A stretch of DNA of 64,000 nt from Flavobacterium sp. (GCF_027531905.1 NZ_JAPZSU010000013.1:1-64000); one strand, 5' to 3'; positions 17,227-26,755 are shown, counted from the stretch's first letter. Made by a program: numbers and translations. The notes: generated by a model not told the origin, from the sequence alone.

Positions 17227-18516
17227 ATGAAACAAAAAATCTTACTTATTATTTGTATTACCTACAGTTTAACTCTTTTTGCGCAAAAAAGTAATGGTAT
17301 TTATGGAGACTCTAATTGGATGAACAATTGGACTAATTTTAGACCTGCAACAGCAGAATATCCAGAAACCAATGAAGTATTGCCAGACATTATCGACAAA
17401 GATACCAAACTAGTAAGTACCAAAACCTACCTTCTAAACAACAGGGTGTATGTGACCAATAATGCTACACTTACAATTGAACCAGGTACTGTAATCAGAG
17501 GAGGTGTAGGCGATATCGACTATTGCGGAACCTTAATCGTTACGCAAGGATCCAAACTTATTGCTGAAGGGACAGAAAAAGCACCAATTGTTTTTACTTC
17601 TGAAAAAGCAGCTACGGTAAGAAAACCAGGTAATTGGGGTGGAATCATCATCCTAGGTAATGCGCCAGTAAACAAAATTGACAAAGACAACAAGCATGTT
17701 TTAACAGATTTCAATCTCGATACTTCAAAAGCTACCTATGGCGGTGATAAACCAGAAGATAATTCTGGAAGCTTAAAGTATGTTCGCATTGAATTTGGTG
17801 GAAAAAAAATAAACGGTTCAAAAGAAATCAATGCGCTTATCTTAGCTGGAGTTGGAAAAAAAACAACCTTGAGCCATATTCAAGTTAGTTACTCAAATGG
17901 TGATGCTTATCAAATATCAGGTGGAGAAGTGGCAATGAATAACGTAATTTCTTTTAGAAATGATGACGATGATTTTGATTTTTCAGAAGGAACTCAGGCA
18001 ACACTAAATAATAGTATCGCAATTCGTCACCCTTTTTCTTCTGGTTCAGGGAATTCAAGATGTTTTGAAATTGATTCGTATGACAAGCCAGAAAATGCCG
18101 ATATGACTAAAAAGCTTACGAATGTAAAAGCGAGTAATATCACTTTTTTAAATATTGAAGAAAACAATCAAGATTTAGTTCGTGAAGCTATTTATTTAAA
18201 AGAAAATACTAATCTATCTTTTACTAATAGCTTAGTTTCTGGATTTGCACCTTTTTTATTACTTGGAGAAAAAATAACACTTTCGCCTGAAAACTTTTCC
18301 AAAATTGAATTAAAAAACATTACACTTAATCGCTGTAAAGAAAATTTAGTTAGCGAGGAGCAAAGTTTTAATGGAAAACTAAAATATTGGCCAGATCCCG
18401 CTACAATGTTTGACATAACCAATACTTTTATTGCTGATTTATTTGGTTCTATAGACTTAAAAAACAATCCTGATTTTAGAAAAAAAGAAAATGCTATTTT
18501 AGTCAATAATCGTTAA
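17227..18516 (+). CDS. Secreted protein of unknown function, beta-helix-like (paralog 2)
   Basis: A 429-residue protein with a signal peptide (LTLFAQ, about residue 20). It follows paralog 1 block for block: NGIYGDSNWMNNWTNF, GTVIRGG, KLIAEGTEKAPIVFTSEKA, NWGGIIILGNAPVNK and SFRNDDDDFDFSEGTQA. The cysteine pattern and the acidic DDDDFDF loop are shared, the latter a plausible calcium-binding site. No enzymatic motif is seen. Separate promoter and terminator signals suggest the two copies can be expressed differently. Confidence 0.75.
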   Translation: MKQKILLIICITYSLTLFAQKSNGIYGDSNWMNNWTNFRPATAEYPETNEVLPDIIDKDTKLVSTKTYLLNNRVYVTNNATLTIEPGTVIRGGVGDIDYCGTLIVTQGSKLIAEGTEKAPIVFTSEKAATVRKPGNWGGIIILGNAPVNKIDKDNKHVLTDFNLDTSKATYGGDKPEDNSGSLKYVRIEFGGKKINGSKEINALILAGVGKKTTLSHIQVSYSNGDAYQISGGEVAMNNVISFRNDDDDFDFSEGTQATLNNSIAIRHPFSSGSGNSRCFEIDSYDKPENADMTKKLTNVKASNITFLNIEENNQDLVREAIYLKENTNLSFTNSLVSGFAPFLLLGEKITLSPENFSKIELKNITLNRCKENLVSEEQSFNGKLKYWPDPATMFDITNTFIADLFGSIDLKNNPDFRKKENAILVNNR

Positions 18517-18596
18517 CAAAAAAAACGAATAAAAGGATAACTGTTTGGGATTTAACAAAAAACAATAAAATAATTATTTTATTTTCTTGTTTTACT

Positions 18597-18627
18597 TTTG
18601 ATTAATTCAATTTCATTTATATATTTG
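18597..18627 (+). promoter_or_regulatory. trp operon promoter
   Basis: TTTG at 18597-18600, a spacer of exactly 19 nt, then TATATTTG at 18620-18627: a full match to the Bacteroidota housekeeping promoter. The expected transcription start is about 12 nt before the leader peptide ATG. Confidence 0.8.
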
Positions 18628-18645
18628 CTGAACAAAATAAAATAC

Positions 18646-18702
18646 ATGAGAACAAAAACAAACAATACTTGGTGGTGGAATACTTTACGTCAAACGTCGT
18701 GA
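18646..18702 (+). CDS. trpL: trp operon leader peptide
   Basis: An 18-codon ORF, MRTKTNNTWWWNTLRQTS, with three consecutive TGG codons at 18670-18678 and a TGA at 18700. It begins just downstream of a consensus promoter, precedes a terminator hairpin and lies upstream of trpE. Trp-rich leader peptides of this kind control attenuation: ribosome stalling at the Trp codons when tryptophan is scarce lets transcription continue. The sequence around its stop codon can pair with the terminator (see the attenuator entry). Confidence 0.93.
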   Translation: MRTKTNNTWWWNTLRQTS

Positions 18703-18773
18703 ACAAAGCTCCTATAGTATTAGTTGAACTATTATAAATAAAAAGGCTTGTCATCACGACAGGCCTTTTTTTT
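18696..18773 (+). promoter_or_regulatory. trp attenuator (antiterminator and terminator)
   Basis: The terminator stem is AAAAGGCTTGTC (18741-18752) with GACAGGCCTTTT (18758-18769) followed by T residues. The leader segment GTCGTGA (18696-18702), which includes the trpL stop codon, is complementary to TCACGAC (18754-18760), covering the terminator loop and the start of its 3' arm. A ribosome stalled at the Trp codons leaves GTCGTGA free to block the terminator; a ribosome at the stop codon hides it. The pairing is seen; the switching is inferred. Confidence 0.8.
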
Positions 18774-18869
18774 GTTCCCCACCCCAACCCTCGCCAAAGG
18801 GAAGGGCAGAAAAGATCAAAAACTTAATAACTAAAAAAATAATTTAAAACCTATTTTACCCCAATAGGT

Positions 18870-18899
18870 ACTCCCCTCCTTCGGAGGGGTTGGGGGAGG
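18870..18899 (+). repeat. GC-rich hairpin repeat upstream of trpE
   Basis: CTCCCCTCCTTCGGAGGGG followed by TTGGGGGAGG matches the short GC-rich element found three times around hisH (43355-43384, 44036-44061, 44115-44140). Here its last bases, GGGGGAGG, end 6 nt before the trpE ATG and may act as an unusually strong ribosome binding site. A looser, CCCC/AAGGG-rich relative lies at 18776-18808. Confidence 0.7.
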
Positions 18900-18905
18900 A
18901 AAAAA

Positions 18906-20306
18906 ATGAAAACATATTTATTAAATACCCATTATAAGCAAATCCTTGCCGACACCATTACTCCCGTTAGTGTTTATTTAAAAATTAGAGATAAATTCCC
19001 TAACAGTTTATTATTGGAAAGTAGTGATTATCATGGAAACGATAACAGTTTCTCCTACATTTGCTGCAATCCTATAGCTTCTTTTAAAATAGAAAACGAA
19101 ATCATCTCTAAGAATTATCCAGATGGAACTTCAGAAACTATTAACATAGATGCTACCACCAAAATTCCTGAGATTATTCAGAACTTTTCGAGTCAATTTC
19201 AATCCAAGAAAAATGATTTCAAATTCATAAATAATGGGCTATTTGGCTACATTGCTTATGATGCTGTTCGCTATTTCGAAAAAGTAAGTATTGCCAAAAA
19301 AGAAAACAGTAATTCCATTGCAGATGTGTATTATGCGGTGTACCAAAACATAATTGCCATCAATCATTTCAAGAATGAGGCCTATATTTTTTGTCATAGT
19401 TTAGATGAAAAAAATAACATCTCCGAAATCGAGCAACTCTTGCAATCCCGAAACATCGCTTCTTATAAATTCTCAAAAGAAGGCGAAGGTTTTTCGAACC
19501 TTACAGATGAAGAATTTAAGCACAATGTGGCATTAGCCAAAAAACATTGTTTCCGTGGCGATGTTTTTCAATTGGTTTTATCACGACGTTTTACACAAGG
19601 TTTCAAAGGAGATGAATTTAATGTGTATCGTGCTTTGCGAAGCATTAACCCTTCCCCCTATTTATTCTTTTTTGACTATGGTGATTTCAAATTATTTGGT
19701 TCTTCTCCCGAAGCTCAAATTATTGTAAAAAACAGAAAAGCCGAAATTCACCCTATCGCCGGAACCTTTAAACGAACAGGTGATGATGAAAAAGATGCTG
19801 TTTTGGCCAAAGCTCTTTCTGAAGATAAAAAAGAGAATAGCGAACATGTGATGCTCGTAGATTTAGCCAGAAATGATTTAAGTCGCAACGGACATGACGT
19901 TCAAGTAGAAAAATACCGTGAGGTGCAATTTTTCTCCCATGTTATCCATTTAGTTTCCAAAGTTACGGGGTATTTACACGAAAAAGCCTTGACCTTACAA
20001 GTGGTCGCAGACACCTTCCCTGCAGGAACGTTGAGTGGCGCTCCAAAACATAGAGCGATGCAATTGATTGAAGAGTATGAAAAAACCAATCGTGCTTTTT
20101 ATGGAGGTGCCATAGGTTTTATGGATTTTGAAGGCAATTTTAATCATGCCATTATGATTCGAACGTTCTTGAGCAAAAACCATCAATTGCATTCACAAGC
20201 AGGTGCTGGAATCGTAGCCAGCTCTGATGAAGAAAGCGAAATGCAAGAAGTCTATAATAAACTAAGAGCCTTAAATACGGCATTGGATTTGGCAGAGACG
20301 ATTTAA
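18906..20306 (+). CDS. trpE: Anthranilate synthase component I
   Basis: A 466-residue chorismate-utilising enzyme that with TrpG makes anthranilate from chorismate and glutamine, the first step of tryptophan synthesis. The chorismate-binding core is clear: DVFQLVLSRRFTQGF, SPSPYLFFFDYGDFKLFGSSPE, HPIAGTFKRTGDDEKD, the DLARNDLSRNG block and GTLSGAPKHRAMQLIEEYE. The N-terminal domain begins MKTYLLNTHYKQILADTITPVSVY, with the region that binds feedback tryptophan. It is the first structural gene after the attenuator. Confidence 0.96.
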   Translation: MKTYLLNTHYKQILADTITPVSVYLKIRDKFPNSLLLESSDYHGNDNSFSYICCNPIASFKIENEIISKNYPDGTSETINIDATTKIPEIIQNFSSQFQSKKNDFKFINNGLFGYIAYDAVRYFEKVSIAKKENSNSIADVYYAVYQNIIAINHFKNEAYIFCHSLDEKNNISEIEQLLQSRNIASYKFSKEGEGFSNLTDEEFKHNVALAKKHCFRGDVFQLVLSRRFTQGFKGDEFNVYRALRSINPSPYLFFFDYGDFKLFGSSPEAQIIVKNRKAEIHPIAGTFKRTGDDEKDAVLAKALSEDKKENSEHVMLVDLARNDLSRNGHDVQVEKYREVQFFSHVIHLVSKVTGYLHEKALTLQVVADTFPAGTLSGAPKHRAMQLIEEYEKTNRAFYGGAIGFMDFEGNFNHAIMIRTFLSKNHQLHSQAGAGIVASSDEESEMQEVYNKLRALNTALDLAETI

Positions 20307-20325
20307 ACACGATAAAATTAAAAAT

Positions 20326-20784
20326 ATGAAAACAACAATCAGTTGCTTACTAATGATTGTCCTTTTTACAGCCTGTAATCTAGCTGAAAAACGAGAGGAT
20401 TCTAAGAAAAATAATAACATCGAAGGCACTTGGCGACTCATATCAGCAGTTAAAATTATAAAAGACAGTACTTTTTCAACCTTCAATCCCAAAACGAAGA
20501 TGATAAAAATAATTAATGGCACCCATTTTTCTTTCTTCAACCATGATTTGAATAATGGAAAAGACAGTGCAGCCGTCTATTTTGCTGGAGGAGGAAAGTA
20601 TACTTTAAAAGATAGCCTTTACACTGAAAATCTAGAATACTTTTCACTTAGAGAATGGGAAAATAACAAATTTGATTTTGTAGTAAAAGTTCAAAATGAC
20701 ACTTTAACACAAAAAGGAATCGAAAAAATTGAAAAACTTGGTGTAGACCAAATCATAATCGAAAAATACGTTCGAGAAAAATAA
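20326..20784 (+). CDS. Lipocalin-like lipoprotein inside the trp operon
   Basis: A 152-residue protein with a lipoprotein signal ending LLMIVLFTAC (lipid on Cys17). The segment IEGTWRLISAVKI resembles the start of small lipocalin-like domains in Bacteroidota, followed by alternating strands rich in Lys and Asp. No enzymatic motif is seen. It sits 19 nt after trpE and 9 nt before trpG, on the same strand, so it must be co-transcribed with tryptophan genes although it has no evident role in them. It may have been inserted into the operon; its base composition is similar to its neighbours. Confidence 0.75.
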   Translation: MKTTISCLLMIVLFTACNLAEKREDSKKNNNIEGTWRLISAVKIIKDSTFSTFNPKTKMIKIINGTHFSFFNHDLNNGKDSAAVYFAGGGKYTLKDSLYTENLEYFSLREWENNKFDFVVKVQNDTLTQKGIEKIEKLGVDQIIIEKYVREK

Positions 20785-20793
20785 TCAAACAAT

Positions 20794-21360
20794 ATGAAAA
20801 AAATACTAGTCATAGACAATTACGATAGCTTCACCTACAACTTAGTGCACTATTTAGAAGATTTAGATTGTGAAGTAACGGTGTACCGAAATGATGAATT
20901 TGATTTAGATGAAATCGCTCATTTCGACAAAATTTTATTATCACCAGGACCCGGTATTCCTGACGAAGCAGGCTTGCTCAAAGCAGTCATTCAAAAATAC
21001 GGCCCCACCAAAAGCATTTTTGGAGTATGCCTTGGTCAACAAGCCATTGGAGAAGTCTACGGAGGTACTTTGTCCAATTTAGACAAAGTGTACCACGGAG
21101 TAGCTACAACGGTAAAAACGATTGTAAATGACGAACTCCTTTTTGACGGATTAGAACCAACATTCGAAGTGGGGCGCTACCATTCTTGGGTGGTCGATGC
21201 GAATGTCCCGGATGTTTTAGAAATCACATCCATAGACGAAAATGGTCAAGTCATGTCTTTGCGCCACAAAACCTTTGATGTTCGTGGCGTACAATTCCAC
21301 CCCGAAAGTGTATTGACCCCTGACGGAAAAAAAATGTTAGAGAATTGGGTGAAAAATTAG
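20794..21360 (+). CDS. trpG: Anthranilate synthase component II (glutamine amidotransferase)
   Basis: A 188-residue class I glutamine amidotransferase giving ammonia to TrpE. The nucleophile is in GVCLGQQAIGE, the oxyanion region in LLSPGPGIPDEAG, and the catalytic His-Glu pair in VQFHPESVLT. It begins with the typical KKILVIDNYDSFTYNLVHYLE. It is separated from trpE only by the small lipoprotein gene. Confidence 0.96.
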   Translation: MKKILVIDNYDSFTYNLVHYLEDLDCEVTVYRNDEFDLDEIAHFDKILLSPGPGIPDEAGLLKAVIQKYGPTKSIFGVCLGQQAIGEVYGGTLSNLDKVYHGVATTVKTIVNDELLFDGLEPTFEVGRYHSWVVDANVPDVLEITSIDENGQVMSLRHKTFDVRGVQFHPESVLTPDGKKMLENWVKN

Positions 21361-21447
21361 TGCTCAGTTTTCAGTATTAAGTAAACAGTCCTTTTTGAAA
21401 ACAAAACTAAGAATCTTAGTTATTTACAAACTTAGTATTTCATAAAA

Positions 21448-22440
21448 ATGAAAAACATATTAAACAGACTCATCAATCACGAAATGCTTTCGAAAGAAGA
21501 AGCAAAAAATGTATTGATAAACATATCCAACGGAAGTTATAACCCTAGCCAAATTGCCTCTTTTTTGACCGTTTATATGATGCGTAGTATTAGCATAGAC
21601 GAGTTAGCTGGTTTCAGAGAAGCATTACTGGATTTGTGTATCAAAGTAGATTTATCCGCCTATAATGCCATTGATTTATGTGGTACAGGTGGCGATGGAA
21701 AAGACACCTTTAACATCTCCACTTTGGCTTCATTTGTAGCAGCAGGAGCAGGAATAAAAGTAGCCAAACACGGTAATTACGGAGTGTCTTCTATTTCTGG
21801 CTCCAGTAATGTACTCGAAATAATGGGAGTACAATTTAGTAACGACGCTTCTTTTTTAGAAAAATGTATTGACCAAGCAGGTATCTGTGTCTTGCACGCA
21901 CCACTTTTTCACCCAGCGATGAAAAATGTAGGTCCTATACGAAAAGAATTGGCAGTAAAAACCTTTTTCAATATGTTGGGTCCAATGGTCAATCCTTCCT
22001 TTCCCAAAAATCAATTGGTAGGGGTTTTTAATTTGGAATTGGCGAGAATGTATGGCTATTTGTATCAAAACACCGAGGTGAATTTTACTATCCTGCATAC
22101 ACTCGATGGTTACGATGAAATTTCATTGACGTGTCCAACCAAAACAATTACCAAAACAATGGAAGGTATGTTGCATCCGAATGATTTTGGTGTGTCCCTT
22201 TTATCTCAAAACGAAATCGAGGGTGGAAAAACCATCGAAGAATCAGCAACTATGTTCCTTACTATTCTTTCAGGAAAAGGAACAGAAGCCCAAAACAATG
22301 TGGTTTGTGCCAATGCTGCTATGGCCATTGCAACCGTTACCCATTGCACTCCCTTAGAAGGATTTCAAATAGCGAAAGAAAGTTTGCTATCTGGCAAAGG
22401 CTTGGTAGCTTTGAACAAAGTAAAAGAGTTAAGTAACTAA
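21448..22440 (+). CDS. trpD: Anthranilate phosphoribosyltransferase
   Basis: A 330-residue enzyme that joins anthranilate to PRPP. The PRPP loop DLCGTGGDGKDTFNISTLASFVAAG, KHGNYGVSSISGSSNVLE, the substrate site HPAMKNVGPIRKEL and FFNMLGPMVNP are all present. Length is normal. It is third of the core trp genes. Confidence 0.96.
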   Translation: MKNILNRLINHEMLSKEEAKNVLINISNGSYNPSQIASFLTVYMMRSISIDELAGFREALLDLCIKVDLSAYNAIDLCGTGGDGKDTFNISTLASFVAAGAGIKVAKHGNYGVSSISGSSNVLEIMGVQFSNDASFLEKCIDQAGICVLHAPLFHPAMKNVGPIRKELAVKTFFNMLGPMVNPSFPKNQLVGVFNLELARMYGYLYQNTEVNFTILHTLDGYDEISLTCPTKTITKTMEGMLHPNDFGVSLLSQNEIEGGKTIEESATMFLTILSGKGTEAQNNVVCANAAMAIATVTHCTPLEGFQIAKESLLSGKGLVALNKVKELSN

Positions 22441-22527
22441 AAATAGTTTAAAAGTTTAAGGTTTAAAGTGGTTGAAATAGTGCACAACTTTAAACATTAA
22501 ACAAAGAAAACTTTAAACAAAAAATTA

Positions 22528-23322
22528 ATGAACATACTAGATAAAATCATCATCGATAAAAAAAGAGAAGTCCTTCTCAAGAAATCCATCATTCCTGTTT
22601 CGCAATTGGAAGCTTCTGTGTTTTTTGAAAAACAAACCATTTCGCTTAGCCAAAAATTAAAAGAAAGTCCTTCTGGAATTATTGCCGAACACAAACGTCG
22701 TTCGCCTTCTAAATCCATTATCAATAATAATTTCACGGTTGAAGAAGTCGTAAAAGGTTATGAAAATGCTGGTGCTTGCGGAATTTCGGTACTAACAGAT
22801 GGTAAATATTTTGGGGGTTCGCTAGACGACTTGCTTTTGGCTAGAGCCTCGGTAACTATTCCTTTATTACGAAAAGAATTCATTTTAGACGAATACCAAA
22901 TCCTAGAAGCCAAAGCCCAAGGAGCCGATTTAATCCTACTCATCGCTGCGGTTTTAACTCGTGAAGAAATCCAATCTTTATCTGAATTTGCTAAAAGTTT
23001 AGGGCTTGAAGTGCTGCTTGAAGTGCATAATTTAGAAGAATTAGAAAAATCAATAATGCCCACTCTGGATATGATTGGAGTGAACAACCGCAACCTCAAA
23101 ACCTTTGAAGTGAGTTTGGATTTTAGCAAAGAGCTTGCCTCCAAAATCCCAAATGATTTTGTCAAAGTATCCGAAAGTGGCATTTCGACTATTGAAGCGA
23201 TTCAAGAATTAAAACCTTATGGATACCAAGGCTTCTTGATTGGAGAAAACTTTATGAAAACAGATAATGCAGGTCAAGCTGCCACAAAATTTATTGAAGA
23301 GCTATTAGCAATTGGCAATTAG
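22528..23322 (+). CDS. trpC: Indole-3-glycerol phosphate synthase
   Basis: A 264-residue TIM barrel that closes the indole ring. Conserved blocks are IIAEHKRRSPSKS, GISVLTDGKYFGGS, LLRKEFILDEYQI, IGVNNRNLKTFEV, VSESGISTIEAI and the terminal GFLIGENFM. The last codons (LLAIGN and stop) run into an intergenic repeat of AGCTAAAAGC-type units between trpC and trpF (23310-23400). Confidence 0.96.
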   Translation: MNILDKIIIDKKREVLLKKSIIPVSQLEASVFFEKQTISLSQKLKESPSGIIAEHKRRSPSKSIINNNFTVEEVVKGYENAGACGISVLTDGKYFGGSLDDLLLARASVTIPLLRKEFILDEYQILEAKAQGADLILLIAAVLTREEIQSLSEFAKSLGLEVLLEVHNLEELEKSIMPTLDMIGVNNRNLKTFEVSLDFSKELASKIPNDFVKVSESGISTIEAIQELKPYGYQGFLIGENFMKTDNAGQAATKFIEELLAIGN

Positions 23323-23405
23323 CTTTTAGCTAACTATTAACAACTCCATATTTCCAAACCATTAACTGCTAATGGCTAAAAGCCAAAAGCTAAAAGCTAA
23401 AAACA

Positions 23406-24017
23406 ATGAAACTTAAAATCTGCGGTATGAAATACCCTGACAATATACTCGAAGTAGCAGCGCTCCTACCCGATTATATGGGCTTTATCTTTTGGGAAAA
23501 GTCAGCACGGTATTTTGAAGGACCTATGCCTGAGTTACCCAAATCTATCAAAAAAGTGGGGGTTTTTGTCAACGAAAAAAGTGATAGCATACTAGACAAA
23601 GTAACCCAATACGATTTACAAGCAGTACAGTTGCACGGACAAGAATCGGTAGCTTTTTGTTTGGAATTAAAAAATAAATTAGGGACTAGTGTAACAATCA
23701 TCAAAGTATTCTCAGCAGATGAAACCTTTGATTTTAGCGTATTGAAACCCTATGAGCCAGTTTGCGATTTCTTTCTTTTTGACACCAAAGGCAAATTACC
23801 CGGAGGTAACGGAACCACTTTTGACTGGAGAATTTTACAAAACTATCCTTCCTCAAAACCATTTTTCCTTAGCGGAGGCATCGGAATTGACGAAATAGTA
23901 GCAGTAAACGAAATTTTGAACACCCATTTACCTCTTTACGCCATAGACGTAAATAGTAAATTTGAAATAGAACCTGGATTAAAAAACATCTCTCTTTTGG
24001 GGAAAATAAAAAAATAA
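23406..24017 (+). CDS. trpF: Phosphoribosylanthranilate isomerase
   Basis: A 203-residue TIM barrel catalysing the Amadori rearrangement before TrpC. The N-terminal [14 protein letters not shown] carries the catalytic Cys; [36 protein letters not shown] (catalytic Asp) and FLSGGIG follow. It ends 4 nt before trpB. Confidence 0.95.
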   Translation: MKLKICGMKYPDNILEVAALLPDYMGFIFWEKSARYFEGPMPELPKSIKKVGVFVNEKSDSILDKVTQYDLQAVQLHGQESVAFCLELKNKLGTSVTIIKVFSADETFDFSVLKPYEPVCDFFLFDTKGKLPGGNGTTFDWRILQNYPSSKPFFLSGGIGIDEIVAVNEILNTHLPLYAIDVNSKFEIEPGLKNISLLGKIKK

Positions 24018-24021
24018 AAAA

Positions 24022-25203
24022 ATGTCATACAACGTAAACGAAAAAGGCTATTATGGTCAGTTTGGAGGAGCTTACATTCCTGAAATGTTATATCCTAATG
24101 TAGAAGAATTGCGCCAACACTATTTGGACATTACCGCTACACCCGATTTTAAAGAAGAATTCAACCAACTATTAAAAGATTATGTGGGGCGTCCTAGTCC
24201 ATTGTATTTTGCAAAGCGATTGTCTGAAAAATACAATACCAAAGTTTACTTAAAAAGAGAAGACCTAAACCATACCGGAGCACACAAAATCAACAACACG
24301 ATTGGACAAATTTTAGTCGCCAAAAAATTAGGCAAAAAACGCATCATTGCCGAAACAGGTGCGGGACAACACGGTGTGGCCACCGCTACCGTTTGCGCCT
24401 TAATGGGATTAGAATGCATAGTGTATATGGGCGAAATCGACATTGCTCGTCAAGCGCCAAACGTGGCTCGAATGAAAATGTTGGGCGCAACCGTTCGTCC
24501 AGCGTTATCTGGCTCTCGCACCCTCAAAGACGCTACTAACGAAGCCATCCGCGATTGGATTAACAATCCCGTAGACACGCATTACATCATCGGTTCCGCC
24601 ATTGGACCACACCCTTATCCTGATATGGTAACCCGTTTTCAGAGTGTTATTTCTGAGGAAATCAAATGGCAATTAAACGAAAAAGAAGGTCGCGAAAATC
24701 CAGACTATGTCGTAGCTTGTATTGGTGGCGGAAGTAATGCTGCTGGGACATTTTACCATTTCTTAGACCAAGAAGAAGTCGGTATTATTGCCGTTGAAGC
24801 CGCAGGAAAAGGCGTAGATTCAGGGCATAGTGCCGCCACGAGTAAACTAGGAAAAATGGGAATCATTCACGGTTGTAAAACCCTATTGATGCAAACCCCA
24901 GATGGACAAATTACGGAGCCCTACTCTATTTCGGCTGGACTAGACTATCCGGGTGTAGGGCCTATGCACGCGCATTTGGCGGAATCCGGTCGTGCCGAAT
25001 TCTATTCCGTAACCGATGATGATGCGATGGAGTTTGGACTCGAATTGTGCAAATTAGAAGGCATCATTCCCGCCATCGAAACCTCGCACGCCTTGGCTAT
25101 TTTCAAACAAAAACAGTTCAAACCCTCAGATATTGTCGTGATTAGCCTTTCAGGACGAGGAGATAAAGATTTAAATACGTATATTGACTACTTTAAATTG
25201 TAG
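24022..25203 (+). CDS. trpB: Tryptophan synthase beta chain
   Basis: A 393-residue PLP enzyme joining indole and serine. The PLP lysine is in [29 protein letters not shown], the phosphate-binding [10 protein letters not shown], and [13 protein letters not shown] are all intact. Both partner subunits are in the operon, although trpA is 780 nt downstream because a repeat element and another gene intervene. Confidence 0.97.
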   Translation: MSYNVNEKGYYGQFGGAYIPEMLYPNVEELRQHYLDITATPDFKEEFNQLLKDYVGRPSPLYFAKRLSEKYNTKVYLKREDLNHTGAHKINNTIGQILVAKKLGKKRIIAETGAGQHGVATATVCALMGLECIVYMGEIDIARQAPNVARMKMLGATVRPALSGSRTLKDATNEAIRDWINNPVDTHYIIGSAIGPHPYPDMVTRFQSVISEEIKWQLNEKEGRENPDYVVACIGGGSNAAGTFYHFLDQEEVGIIAVEAAGKGVDSGHSAATSKLGKMGIIHGCKTLLMQTPDGQITEPYSISAGLDYPGVGPMHAHLAESGRAEFYSVTDDDAMEFGLELCKLEGIIPAIETSHALAIFKQKQFKPSDIVVISLSGRGDKDLNTYIDYFKL

Positions 25204-25221
25204 TAGGGCGTTACCACAAGG

Positions 25222-25290
25222 GTCGGGCTGTACGCTATATCTCTAGGGGCGAACCCCGCCCCTAGAGGATGCCGCTCCCATCCCTAACGC
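25222..25290 (+). repeat. Structured dispersed repeat, copy B
   Basis: GTCGGGCTGTACGCTATAT and GGATGCCGCTCCCATCCCTA flank a perfect 11-bp stem, CTCTAGGGGCG (25241-25251) with CGCCCCTAGAG (25257-25267), and an AACCC loop identical to that of copy A. It lies between trpB and the next operon gene. Confidence 0.8.
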
Positions 25291-25337
25291 AAACCCTGCA
25301 ACACCACAAATGAAGTAGTCATTAACACCAAAGCACT

Positions 25338-25658
25338 ATGCAAAAATTATTTACATACGGAACATTACAGCATCCTGAGGTGCAAGAAGATCTTTTTGGT
25401 AGAACACTCAAGGGAACCCCAGAAACGCTTTTGGGCTATCGTGTCAGAGAAATCCAAATTGAAGAAGAATTTGGTTTAATCAACTATCCCATCATCGTTG
25501 AAACCGAAAATCCTGAAGATACCATTCAGGGTATTGTGTATGACGTGACAACCAATGATCTTCAGCAAGCAGATCGCTACGAAGGAAAGCATTATAAACG
25601 TGTCGAAGTAATTTTGCAAACCAACCAAAAAGCTTGGGCTTATAGTTTGGTGGTGTAG
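25338..25658 (+). CDS. Gamma-glutamylcyclotransferase-like (AIG2-type) protein
   Basis: A 106-residue protein of the GGCT-like fold. The substrate-loop YGTLQHPEVQEDLFG lies at residues 6-20 and the likely catalytic Glu in QADRYEGKHYKRVEV. Family members form 5-oxoproline from gamma-glutamyl amines, but small bacterial versions are mostly uncharacterised. It lies between trpB and trpA, so it is probably carried on the trp mRNA without an obvious pathway role. Confidence 0.85.
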   Translation: MQKLFTYGTLQHPEVQEDLFGRTLKGTPETLLGYRVREIQIEEEFGLINYPIIVETENPEDTIQGIVYDVTTNDLQQADRYEGKHYKRVEVILQTNQKAWAYSLVV

Positions 25659-25981
25659 ACATAAAAACCGCAAATTCGCAAATTTTTATTCATAGAGTAA
25701 AAACAATAATATTAGAATTTGCGCCTAATACAATTTTTTAAACTTTAAAAAAAACAACCAAAGATTTGTGAATTTTATTTCATCAAGTAAAAAAAACAAT
25801 TTGCGGTAAACACAAATTTAACTTTTAAGTATTACCATAAATTTCTGAATCTTTATTCAACAAATGAAGAAAAATAATTTGCGAATCTGTGGTAATAACA
25901 ATTTTGAACTTAACTAAAATGTCTCATTTACAATAGATTTGAGACCAAAAAAAATAGAATTTTAGACAGAAAGAATAAACT
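25659..25981. other. Intergenic region with AATTTGCG repeats
   Basis: No gene is seen. The stretch carries several short degenerate repeats of the type AATTTGCG/CGCAAATT (near 25668-25685, 25718-25727, 25797-25806, 25879-25890), which can pair with one another. It separates the GGCT-like gene from trpA. Confidence 0.6.
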
Positions 25982-26743
25982 ATGAACCGAATCAATCAAA
26001 AATTACAAGAAAATAAAAAAATATTGTCCATCTATTTTTCAGCGGCCTATCCTAACTTAAACGATACCGTTCAAGTCATTCAAGATTTAGAAAAAAATGG
26101 CGTCGATATGATCGAAATCGGATTGCCTTTTAGCGATCCTTTGGCCGATGGCCCAACTATTCAAGCGAGCTCCACTCAAGCCTTGCACAACGGAATGACC
26201 ACTCAAGTATTGTTTGAACAATTAAAAGACATTCGAAAAACAGTCAACATTCCTTTAGTGATTATGGGATACTTTAATCCGATGTTACAGTATGGTGTGG
26301 AAAAGTTCTGTGCTACGTGCGCCGAAATAGGAATCGATGGATTGATTATTCCTGATTTACCTGTAGATGTATATGCTGACGAATACAAAGCTATTTTCGA
26401 AAAATACGGTTTAAAAAACATCTTTTTAATCACGCCGCAAACTTCTGACGAACGCATCCATTTTATAGACAGCGTTTCGGATGGTTTTATTTATATGGTA
26501 AGTTCGGCAAGTGTAACAGGTTCGAGTGCAGGATTTGGAAACACACAAGAAGCGTATTTCCAACGCATCGCTCAAATGAATTTGAAAAATCCTCAAGTTA
26601 TCGGCTTCGGAATCAACAATGCCGAAACTTTCCAACAAGCTACTCAATTTGCCAAAGGAGCCATTATTGGAAGTGCCTTTATCACCTATTTAAAGGAAAA
26701 TGGAACTAGCAACATCAAAACATTCGTGGAATCCATTCGATAA
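25982..26743 (+). CDS. trpA: Tryptophan synthase alpha chain
   Basis: A 253-residue TIM barrel that cleaves indole-3-glycerol phosphate. The catalytic Glu is in DMIEIGLPFSDPLADGPTIQ and the catalytic Asp in DGLIIPDLPVDVY; SSASVTGSSAGFGN and VIGFGIN bind phosphate. It is complete. The long upstream gap holds no recognisable promoter, so it probably depends on the main trp transcript. Confidence 0.96.
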   Translation: MNRINQKLQENKKILSIYFSAAYPNLNDTVQVIQDLEKNGVDMIEIGLPFSDPLADGPTIQASSTQALHNGMTTQVLFEQLKDIRKTVNIPLVIMGYFNPMLQYGVEKFCATCAEIGIDGLIIPDLPVDVYADEYKAIFEKYGLKNIFLITPQTSDERIHFIDSVSDGFIYMVSSASVTGSSAGFGNTQEAYFQRIAQMNLKNPQVIGFGINNAETFQQATQFAKGAIIGSAFITYLKENGTSNIKTFVESIR

Positions 26744-26755
26744 CTAGTCATCAAA

